Source: Oscarella lobularis (taxonomy: Eukaryota > Porifera > Homoscleromorpha > Homosclerophorida > Oscarellidae). From it: DNA of 64,000 bases. The notes under the pieces are model-generated. The model was not told the DNA's origin, did no database searches, and saw nothing but the letters and a program-made list of their open reading frames with translations. Position 1 is the first letter of the stretch. Each line of letters opens with the position of its first letter. The stretch covers positions 496,001-560,000 of the forward strand of contig NC_089191.1 of NCBI RefSeq assembly GCF_947507565.1, read 5' to 3'. Position numbers and translations under genes: made by a program. Positions 1 to 9,300 of the stretch are shown here, in pieces.

Positions 1-520
1 CTTTGATTCTAAGGGCCTAAATATTAAATTGAGAGCCTAAACTTTGATTCTACGGGACTGAATATTAAATTGAGGGCCTAAACTTTGATTCGAAGAGCCC
101 AAATATTAAATTGAGGGCCTAAACTTTGACTCTAAGGGACTGAATATTCAATTGAGGGCCTAAACTTTGATTCTAAGGGTCTAAATATTAAATTGAGGGC
201 CTAAACTTTGATTCTAAGGGCCTAAATATTAAATTGAGGGCCTAAACTTTGATTCTACCCGACTGAATATTAAATTGAGGGCCTAAACTTTGATTCGAAG
301 AGCCCAAATATTAAATTGAGGGCCTAAACTTTGACTCTAAGAGACTGAATTTTAAATTGAGGGCCTAAACTTTGATTCTAAGGGCCTAAATATTAAATTG
401 AGGGCCTAAACTTTGATTCGAAGAGCCCAAATATTAAATTGAGGGCCTAAACTTTGACTCTAAGGGCCTAAATATTAAATTGAGGGCCTAAACTTTGATT
501 CTTAGGTCTTAAATATTAAC
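1..520. repeat. 41-bp minisatellite (about 12.7 copies) in an EIF3H intron
   Basis: A 41-bp unit starts at 1, 42, 83, 124, 165, 206, 247, 288, 329, 370, 411, 452 and 493, each beginning ctttga(t/c)tc and containing aatattaaattga. Register is constant, with only substitutions between units. Variant units recur five units (205 bp) apart, for example the tacgggactg-type unit at 42 and its near copy at 247, and the gaagagccc unit at 83 and 288, so there is a second-order period. On the minus strand it follows the splice donor near 551 of EIF3H, so it is intronic. It continues past the left edge. Confidence 0.95.
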
Positions 521-540
521 ATAATAATAATAGAAAGGAG

Positions 541-1703
541 TCTTACTCTCTTGTGAAGTTGCTGTTGCACTTGTTGCTGATGTTTTGAAACTTGGCGTTG
601 ATAGTTGGCCAGTTTGTTCGTATCCTGGACGATCTCTTCAATGCCCTCCATCAGGAGATGAACATTCTTTTCCAAGACAGCACTAAAATACGCATGGGAT
701 TCATTAATTAATTAAACGCATTAAAATTAAGTGTTACCTTGTTCCGAGGCCTAGAAAATCGTTGGGAACGTCCTGTGATTCTTCTTCTTCGCCCATTTCC
801 AAAAGGAAGGCGCGTATGAGATGGGAATTTTTTATTACGAGCGAAACTTCCTCGAATAGTCTTTCGAAGCTCAAACCACTCTTGTTAAAACTATGGGGAA
901 AAAGAAAAAAAATCAACTAAGATAGTACAATAATAAATAAAAATATAGATTACTTTTCGAGAGAGAGCTCCTGAGCTTCTTTGCTCAACGCCATAAAATC
1001 GGCAGACAAGCGATACGCCTTGAGACTCAAACAACCCTGACGAGTCCGCAAAGGATCTAAAAAAATTAAACAATAAGATTAAGAATTATGTGATCACCTG
1101 CCTACTCCCCCACCGTATAAAAGGACAATGGATTCTTCTATGGATTTCTGATAGTTCAGTTGAGACTCGACCAGCGTCTTATTCAAACTCGAGCGAACGA
1201 ACGTGGACTGATACCAGCCGACTTGCATGTGATCGACGTTCACTTCGCGTAGCAATCGCATCATCTCCATCTGATAGTCACGCACTGAGAAAAAAAACAC
1301 CTAAACTTAGACAATATATACTGTACCTGTACTATATATTACACATAGAGCGGACTACGTAACTCTATCTTCGATTTCAAGACTCCAGACACTCGTTTCG
1401 TATTTTTCTTCTTATTTTTTTACCTTGAGCCGAGTCGTCGTCATCATCGTCGCCTCGTGGCGAGGGAAACGGAAAGCAATTCGTTATTTCGAGTCGTTTC
1501 GCTCCCTCGTCGATGAGACCGACTAGGACGCCCTGAACGAGTTCGGGGCCGCCTCCTTCTTGCTCGCAATGTTGAATGATTTTCAGGACCACCTGAAAAG
1601 AGGCCTCACCTTCGACAAGAAAAATCCAAGAACGACTTACGAGACCGTCGACTTGAATACTTTCTATCGGAACGCCGATCGTCATTCCAGAGGATCCAGC
1701 CAT
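541..1703 (-). CDS. EIF3H: Eukaryotic translation initiation factor 3 subunit H (partial, 3' end off the left edge)
   Basis: Subunit H of eIF3, an MPN-domain protein of the complex that recruits mRNA to the 40S subunit in the cytoplasm. Six exons can be spliced. Exon 1 (ATG at 1703) ends in IQVDGL; then [13 protein letters not shown] and [11 protein letters not shown] (about 1620-1425); [13 protein letters not shown] and [11 protein letters not shown] (about 1290-1115); a piece with [12 protein letters not shown] (about 1060-955); [14 protein letters not shown] (about 893-740); and the start of the C-terminal coiled region (about 683-552, [17 protein letters not shown]). All blocks align in order with human EIF3H. 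The last donor at about 551 leads into the minisatellite intron, so the remaining C-terminus lies outside. An upstream in-frame TTG at 1757 is not a start; I chose the ATG at 1703. It shares an 85-bp divergent promoter with SELENOI. Confidence 0.93.
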
Positions 1704-1788
1704 CGCGTTTTCAGCGTTTGGGAGTCGAACGCTCAATGCGCATGCGTTTGCCGCCAACTCGTGTTTTCGTCTCTCATTCTGCGCCGAA
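1704..1788. promoter_or_regulatory. Divergent promoter between EIF3H and SELENOI
   Basis: Only 85 bp separate the two start codons (1703 on minus, 1789 on plus), so both 5' UTRs and both core promoters must share or overlap this interval, unless either gene has an untranslated upstream exon. I see no clear TATA box. Confidence 0.6.
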
Positions 1789-3410
1789 ATGCTGTTTTCC
1801 TATCGCTATCTCAAGGAGGAGCACTTTCGCGGCTTCGACAAGTACAAGGTAAGTGCGCCGGCAGCGAAAAACGCACCAATTCTGCAGCCGCGTCCGTTTT
1901 GCTTCGTAGTACAGCGCAATCGACACGTCCCCGCTCTCCACGTACGTCATGCACCCATTCTGGAACGCTGCAGTCAACGTGAGAACTCTCCTCGCCTCTA
2001 CAATAGAAAAAGAAAAAATGTACCGCTCTGTGCACGTGACCCCAACTAGATATTTCCCACGTGGGTGGCTCCGAATCTTTTGACGTTCGTCGGCTGGTTT
2101 TATCTCATAATCATCTACGCGCTCCTCACCTATTACGATCCCGATTTCCATACGACGTCGAATGACTTGGGAATCGTTCGACCTCCCATTCCCTCGTGGG
2201 TCTACGTCGCGTGCGCTCTCCTGCACTTTCTCTCGCACACCTTCGACGGAATCGACGGAAAACAGGCGAGACGAACCCGTTCGAGCTCGGCACTAGGTGA
2301 AAGCAAAATCAATACTTTTAATTAATTAATTTTATTGATTTTCTCTCTTGAGGCGAGTTGTTCGATCACGGTCTCGATAGTTTGACCGTGTGGCTCATAA
2401 CGACTCAGATGTATTCCATTGCGGGAACGGGTACCGCGTGGAGCGTCACGCCGTTTTGGATGCTTCTCGTTCTCCAATGGGCAATGATCGGTTTCTACGT
2501 TTGTCATTGGGAAAAATACATTACGGGTGTTCTCTATCTTCCCTGGTCGTATGATTTGGTTCAACTGGTACATATAATAATTAATGTTATTGGTATTGAT
2601 TTTGTCTGTAAGGGCACTCTTGGGATGTATATTGGTGCCGCGATATATGGCAATGAAACGCTTCACTTCTACGTTATTTCATCGCTGGGAATAACGTTTT
2701 CGAAGGCCTTTGCCATAACCGTCTTTGGTCAGAGAGTAGAATCAAAATAATCAATTGATTATTGATTAATCTATTTAGTTTCTACGTTCGCCTTTAGTAT
2801 CCCCTGCAGCCTATGGAACATTTACCTGTTCGTATATCCATACATTATATTATGTAATTTTTTTCCTCTCAGGTCATACAAAGAGAAGACTTTGAAGCAG
2901 ACGTCTCTTACCGAACAACTTGCCCCTGGCAGTGTTCTAACACTGTCGCTTCTATTTCCCTTAATCTGGACACTCACGTCTCCCGCTGACATAATAAACA
3001 CCGAGACCCGATGGATCTATTGGCTTCAGGGAATTCTCTACTCCAACGGAATCGTATAAAATTATTAGCATTTGGGATATTTAGAAATTTCGGTGCTTTT
3101 TTTTAGTGTCGATTGATTGTCAGTCAAATGTCGTCGACGCAGTGCAATCGTTGGAATTGGATGATAGCTCCGTTTATCATCGTACTTCCGGCCGTATATC
3201 AGGGTATGTTGAACGAGGTGCTCGCATTGAAAGTGTACGCGATCTGCGTCACTCTACTTCATTTACACTACGGGGTGTGCGTGGTAAGTCCACCACCGTC
3301 ACCACAAAAAATTCAATTAATTAATTCTATTTATTTTTTAGGTGAGACAGTTGTGCGATCACTTGAAAATTAACTGTTTTTCGATTCCGCCTGTGACTAT
3401 TCGTAAATGA
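1789..3410 (+). CDS. SELENOI: Ethanolaminephosphotransferase 1 (CDP-alcohol phosphotransferase)
   Basis: Transfers phosphoethanolamine from CDP-ethanolamine to diacylglycerol in the last Kennedy-pathway step, in ER/Golgi membranes. Exons: 1789-1848 (ends GFDKYK), 1910-1978 ([16 protein letters not shown]), 2050-2296, from 2353 onward, then pieces near 2785-2827 and 2875-3053, 3107-3281, and the last from about 3342 to the TGA at 3408-3410. The family signature DGxxAR-x8-Gxxx-D-xxx-D is intact: DGKQAR then GELFDHGLD, split by the intron at 2297-2352. Several hydrophobic helices follow. The donor near 2827 is inferred because it restores IYLSYKEKTL in frame. Vertebrate SELENOI has a C-terminal Sec; here the frame ends at TGA after the VTIRK tail and I treat it as a stop. 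Confidence 0.92.
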
Positions 3411-3530
3411 GTTATAGTTATTATTCGTCGGTTTTTTTAGTTATTTAATCGGGTGTTCGTCGCGAATGGGATAAAATTGTGTTTCCTTAGTTTACAGTGT
3501 CTACAGGAACGTCATCGCGTAGCGTGCGTT

Positions 3531-4073
3531 ATGGCGTCAACCGAAACGTCTCCTTTGAACGTCGAAGAGCTCAACGTGACGTCGGCCGTTCTCGTCGCCG
3601 CCGCGCATCACTACGGCCAAGCGTGTCGCGTCGAGAACGACGCGTTTATGAAGTGTAGGCAGGAGAAAAAAGATCCGCGCGCTTGTTTAGAAGAGGGGCG
3701 CCGGGTCACTCAATGCGCCATTAAATTGTGAGTCGCGAGGCGCGTCGGGAAAGCCGATCGCGTCGACGTAACGGGGGGGAATTGATCGGCTTTTCGACGA
3801 TACCGTAACATTTAGACTACCGTAACATTTAGACTACCGTAAAGCTAAATTTTGCAGTTTTCGGTCGCTGAAAGCGAAATGCAACGACGAATTCACGTCG
3901 TATTGGACGTGCCTCGATTTCAACAATCAAAACTACCAAGAATGTCGCAAAGCGGAAAAATCATTCAACGCATGCGCCAAGGAGAAACTGGTACTCGAAA
4001 TTAAAATTAGGGATTTTCCTCTAGCGATCCGGGCTCTTTCGCGTAGGGAATAGAAAAACCGGAAATCAAGTAG
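3531..4073 (+). CDS. NDUFA8: NADH dehydrogenase (complex I) alpha subcomplex subunit 8
   Basis: Accessory subunit of respiratory complex I, imported into the mitochondrial intermembrane space by the MIA40 disulfide relay. Three exons, 3531-3727, 3858-3990 and 4047-4073, join in phase to 118 codons. Four twin CX9C cysteine pairs are all present: [33 protein letters not shown] and [11 protein letters not shown]. The start follows an upstream gap of about 120 bp from SELENOI on the same strand. The protein ends [10 protein letters not shown], matching the human KLGWVRPDL block, then stops about 50 residues short of the human C-terminus (172 residues). Confidence 0.93.
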
Positions 4074-4081
4074 ATGTACTG

Positions 4082-4110
4082 ACTGTATGTATGTATGTAT
4101 GTATGTATGA
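4082..4110. repeat. (TATG)n microsatellite
   Basis: About six tandem tatg units just after the NDUFA8 stop codon, in the convergent gap before the PSMB2 stop. Confidence 0.9.
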
Positions 4111-4184
4111 CTTGGGAATTTTTTTGTCCTTTAATCGGTTTTATTGATTGTGTTATCGTGCATATGGTTTCCTCCCTCTACGAC

Positions 4185-5250
4185 TCACGATTCCATTAGC
4201 TCTTCGGCATCGTTGCTCGTGTGCACGCCTTCCTTGTCCACAGTGTGAACATTGAACTTGGGCAAATTGATGACCAGACGCTTCTGGACCTTTAGGGGAG
4301 GGAGGAAGGGAGGCGCTTGGGATCGTCGCGAAAACACTTTGCCTATGACCAACTTACTTCAGCTATGCACTTTTTTATAATACCAATAGCCTCCTCTTTC
4401 GTGAGATCTAATGAAAATGATACATGCAGCTAGAGTGGTATCACTGGGGGAACTCCAATCCACACTAAAATCCCCCTAATAATAATACAGCTACAGTGGG
4501 TACCACTTGGGGAAAGGATCTAATCTCTACTATCTTTCTACTAGAGGACTCTGTGGAAAAGCGACACCCACTTACCTTCTCTATAATGCCTATCCATTAT
4601 GCTAAGCGTCATGTAGGAGGCATAGCCATGAGCAGCATAGGGAACCTTGTACGAAAACAAGTCGTCTCTCTGATATTCTTCCCTTTTGCTGAGGAGAAGC
4701 TCACCTTGTCCATCGTTCCTAGATAGTCCATAAAATAGAGAGCAGCGCCATCGTGCTCGTCATAGCCTCCAATGAGCATATCAACTTGATACGGACCCTA
4801 AAAATTTCGTCGATTAATTACTAATTAATTATTCAATTAGTTTTTGCTGACTTCTCGTAGGGCCTTGGCTAGATTCTGTCGAGTGAAACTAGCCGCGGCG
4901 TGAGGACTGAGCGAGTATCCTAAAAGAAAATCGTTGTTTCGTAAACCAAAGTTACGGACGTTTATTTTTTCCTTTTTCCTTACCGTGTCGTATCTTGTAA
5001 AGTTGAACGTTCCTCTGAATCAACTCTCCAAACGTCGTTGTGTCGCCCGGAGCTCCGCTAACGACCATCGCAAGGCGATCGTCCATTTGAAACATCTTGT
5101 TGACGTCTAGAGAAAAGAATTGCATGAGAAGGGGCCCCCTCGCGCTGCAGGGCTCTTACCATCTTTGATAACGATAATGCTGTGACTCGCCATGCTGTCC
5201 GACGCGAAGACAACGAAGTCTTTGCCGGCAATTCCCAACAAGCATTCCAT
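4185..5250 (-). CDS. PSMB2: 20S proteasome subunit beta type 2
   Basis: Structural (non-catalytic) beta-ring subunit of the 20S proteasome. ATG at 5250 begins MECLLGIAGKDFVVFASDS, matching the family start MEYLIGIQG. Further exons give MFQMDDRLAMVVSG and GDTTTFGELIQRNVQLYK (about 5105-4985), YSLSPHAAASFTRQNLA (about 4920-4855), GPYQVDMLIGGYDEHDG and LYFMDYLG (about 4800-4710), HGYASYMTLSIMDRHY (about 4650-4575), a short exon about 4410-4360, and VQKRLVINLPKFNVHTVD ending at TGA 4187-4185. Introns are short. The catalytic N-terminal Thr is absent, as normal for this subunit. The gene converges with NDUFA8, and its start is under 200 bp from the spectraplakin stop codon. Confidence 0.92.
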
Positions 5251-5437
5251 GTCGAAAAAAGGGGACGCACGCTAACCTCAATAGGTTGGGCCATACAGAT
5301 GACGTGTAATTCGTGAAGTTAACAAGAAATAAACACTCAACAAAACCGCAATCACTGAAAAACAATACAAACACCAAAAAAACGTCCAGAGACAAAAAAT
5401 TCCATTTTCAAACCATTGAGCTTAGTTCTGCACTAAC

Positions 5438-6310
5438 CTACTTTTCTTCTGCCTTTGGCCCTTTACCAGAAGGAGATCTAACAGGAAGGTGCGATTTAGG
5501 ACCACCAGACGTTTTCCTGACCGTCGTAGTCGTCGTAGTCGTCGTTTTTCCTCCATGAGATCGACTCGTTTTCGACGTCACAGTAGTCGATTTCCCGTTC
5601 GCCTTCGCAGTCGCCGTCGCCGTCGCCTCCCGCGACGTCTCATCCTCATCGTCATCCAACGTCTCTCCCTTCCGAATAATCGTCTTCACGACGGGACCGC
5701 GTCGCGTAACGATCGTCTTCGTCGACCCGCCGACCTCAACCGGCGACGAATCGTGAACAATCGTCTTCTTGACGACCGTTTTCTTCTGATGCACAATCGT
5801 CTTCCCGTCGACTTCCGTCGGCGAGTCGTCGCGAATGACGGTCCGCCGTACGACGACGCCGCCTCTCGTTTTCGTCGTCGTCGTCGTCGTGGGCGGCGGA
5901 CTTTCCGTCTCCGGCGATCTTTCCCGCACCATGATCGTTTTCCGTTCGACGACGGGATGCCGTACGACCGTATGCGTCGTCGTTTTCGTCACCGTCGCGC
6001 CGGTCTGCTTTCGAATTTTCCGCGATTTCGACAGCTGACCGGAATGCTCGACTCCTTCGACGACGTGCGGCACCGCTTCGCCGGCGACGATTTCCTTTCG
6101 TTTCGTGACGACCGTCTCCGTGCGGCCGCTCGCCAGCGTGCGAGTCGTCACTTCGGCGTCCTTGTCGCGCGCCGCCGCGGCGAGCGTGTCGCGATTTTTC
6201 GCCGCCAACGCCGTTTGCTGTTTCGTTCGCGCGCCCATCGAGTGAATGCCGACGTGCTTGTGCGGCTCGCGAAGCATCGAGCGGAGCTCGAGGTTCGTGC
6301 GACCGGCAGC
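5438..6310 (-). other. Spectraplakin last coding exon: end of GAR domain and Thr/Lys-rich tail
   Basis: The exon begins with [12 protein letters not shown], the last helix of the GAR domain, then about 275 residues of low-complexity basic sequence. It holds poly-Thr runs, many [12 protein letters not shown] segments and an internal repeat ([18 protein letters not shown] versus [14 protein letters not shown]). Such Ser/Arg or Gly-rich basic tails bind microtubules in this family; here the composition is Thr/Lys/Val. I find no SxIP or TxIP EB1-binding motif. The reverse strand is also open for 287 codons, a by-product of composition. Confidence 0.85.
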
Positions 6311-9300
6311 TGGAATAAATACTTTAATCAGAAAAAAATTGTTTATATATAATAATATTTTTTACCTTTTGCTGGGTCGTAGTACTTGAAAAATTCGTCG
6401 AGTTTCATCCATCCGCCGCCGACGCGAACCATGATCGTGCTTCGGAGGACGCGTATCATGTAGATCTTTTGCGAGTCTCCGAACTAGGGGAAAAAAGAGT
6501 TTATAGGAACGAACTCGGCGTACATTTTCCTACTTACCCTATATCTTCCGTCTCCGACTCGTGTGTACTTGAACTCTTTGCCGAAAGAGAACTGCGTCAT
6601 AATACGATCGAGCTAGGGGGGAGAATAGAAATATAAAAATAAACAAATAAATTTAGAAGACTGTTTGTACCTCGTCTTCGATTTTCTGCGAATCTGTTCG
6701 AGGTCCCTTGGGGTGGTGTTGAATTCGATGCGGTCTTAGTCGACTAGCAAACTCTCTGTAGTCCACGTAGCCGTTTCCATCTTGATCGAACATAGCCGCG
6801 ACTTTCGCCAACTCGGCACGGTGCGACTTGAATCCTTGAGAAGAAGACAAACGTTGGAAAAACGCTTCAATTTAATTCAAATGCTACGTACTTGTTCCGA
6901 TTATTCCATCGACGAATTCGTCGTGACTTAGCTGTCCGTCGCCGTTGACGTCAAATTTCCTAAAAATGTCAATGACGCGAACTTTTTTCAGGTCCATCCA
7001 CTCGACGAAGCGCTTCCGCCACAAATCAAAATCAAAATCGGTGACAATTCGAGCCTAAAACGAGTCTCAGTAGAAAAAGAAACTCCCCTGGAAATTTCCC
7101 CTCTCTTACCAATCTCGCTTTTTCGAGTTGTCCTTGGAGAGACTGTATTCGTTCAAGCACGCGAAGCCACAGCGCTTGCCAGCGCCGATTCAACGCCGTT
7201 ATAGCCACCTGATGACTCCTCCCCGCCTCGACACGGCCTCGACTCCCGCGACGTCGCGGCGACGACAAATACTTCATGAGAGCGGCGATTTTCGGTTGAT
7301 AAAGAGCCATTCTCTTCTGAAACGCTTCGATCTCGACGATCAGTCTCTCAATTTCCGTCGCGTCGGTCGGCACCGGCTTCACTTCGTATCCGCCGACGGT
7401 GCCCTCCGCTTCCGTCAACCAGACGGTCATCTCGTCGATTGCCGTCTGGAGACCGCGTAAGAGGATCAAACAGTCGTCGATCAAGCGCTGTCGATCGACA
7501 GATCGATCGCGCAGCGCTTTCCAGCGCGCGTCCAAGTCGCCGAGTCGCAGGCGAACGGGTCGAATCGCCTTCGGATGACATCGCTCCAAGATGCGAGCTC
7601 CGGTCGTTTTGACGTTCGCGTTGCGGACGCCCATCGCTTCGAAGCGCCGATGAAAGTCCTTGTGCTTCGTCTCCTGATTCTCCACTTTCGCCAAATCGGT
7701 GTCGGACACTTCGCCGGCGTGCGACAACTCGACGTCGAGCTCGACGAGATCTTTCATCAGCGACGTGTGCTCGCTTTCGAAATCGTTCGCCACGCCGCCG
7801 GCGACGGCTAACTCTTCGCCGTAGGCGATCGACGATTCCTTAAGAATTGCCCATTGGCTCTCCAACTGCTCCAAATCCGCTTCGACTTCCGTGCCGTCGT
7901 CGAAGACTTCGCCACCGAGTTGACGACCGAGCGTCAGCACGCCGTCGACGTCGCCCTGGCGAGTCTTGATTTCTCCTTCCAATGCGCCGTGTTTCGTTCG
8001 CAGAACGTGTACCGTTTTCACGTCGCCGTACACCAGCTGGCCGGCTTTGACGGTCGGCTGCACTTGCGCGATCCAGACGAGAAGCGGCTTGAGCATCGCT
8101 CGGAAACGCATCGCGTGTCGAAGGGCGTCTTCGAGACGCTTTCCGCGCGTCGTGCAGGCGACGAGCAGAGCCTCCCATCGTCGATTGAGATCGCCTAGGG
8201 ACAACTTGAGCGAAGCGGCGTCGTCAGGGCTGCTGTGCGAGACGAGAAGAGTGCCGGCTTTTATGACGGATTCGTACGTCGGTCGGCGTCCGTGAACAGT
8301 TTTTACAAAAGTCTAATATATATGTTATAATAAATACATAAATAAGAGATAATTTTTTTACCTTGTGTTTTCCGAGTAGAAGCTTTAGTCTCTCCACGTC
8401 TCCCGTTGTCGGCTCGGCTTCGCTGAGCGTCTTCTCCGCGCCGACGACCCACTCCAAGAGTCCGTCAAACGCCGCTTGATATTGCCCCGAAGCGAGAAGC
8501 GCTTCCTCCAAGCGCTGCTGTCTCTGCACCGAATCGTGACAGAGCGCCGCCCAGCGTCGATTAATCTCCGCCAATTGATCATTGATCTTCGGTCGATCTC
8601 GACCGAGGCACACTTTAACGATGGCGATTCCCTCGTCGTTGATTCCGTCGACGTCCGCTTGACGCGGACCGAGTAAGTGCTGAAACTCGCGATGCCGTTC
8701 CAATTGCTCTCGCACGTGCTGCACTTCGGAGGCGACCGGATCCGCCGCGGAAATTTTCTCCTCGAGAACGCCGAGCCAGGCGAACGTCTCGCCGACTCCC
8801 GTTTGAAATTCTTCGGCCGTCTCGAGCGCGTGATCCAACTCCGCCTGTCGTTTATCGGCGCTCGATTGCACTTCCTTCGCGCGTCGTTTCGTCTCGCTCA
8901 CTCGCAAATTCAACGCGTCGACGTCGTCCGGCGCCGCCTGTTGACGCAGTTCGACGGTCAGCGCGACGATCTGCTCCAGTCGCGCGCCCAGCGCTCCAAT
9001 ACGCTCGCGAACGTTTTCCAACTTCGCCCGTTGTTCCTTGCACGTCTCCGGCAGTCCGCCGGGAGCTTCGCTCATGTCGCGATCGGCTTCGAGATCTTTT
9101 AGCGAATCGACGACGGCTTCGGCGTTCGTTTCGTAGTCTTCGGCGACGACGAGGCCTCTCTTGAGACGATCCAATCGAGCGACGATGCCCGTTCGGAGAG
9201 CGCCGTAGCGCTGATTGACGGTGCGCAATTCTTTCGCCATTTCGTCGTCGCCCGCTTCGGCGCCGCCCTGACGAAGAAGCTGATCGGCGACTTCGTTTGC

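Noticed and set aside
1-520. CRISPR array
   Set aside because: The 41-bp units are contiguous without spacers, and the context is an animal gene intron.
1377-1757. EIF3H start upstream at 1757
   Set aside because: That codon is TTG, not ATG; the family alignment begins after the ATG at 1703.
3408-3530. Selenocysteine readthrough of the SELENOI UGA
   Set aside because: No SECIS-like core found in the next 120 bp and the downstream codons do not resemble the vertebrate extension. Left as a low-interest finding.
5489-6352. Long plus-strand frame (287 codons, Arg-rich) opposite the spectraplakin tail
   Set aside because: It mirrors the Thr/Lys/Val-rich minus-strand exon, has no family resemblance and crosses the splice acceptor at 6310. 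A composition shadow.
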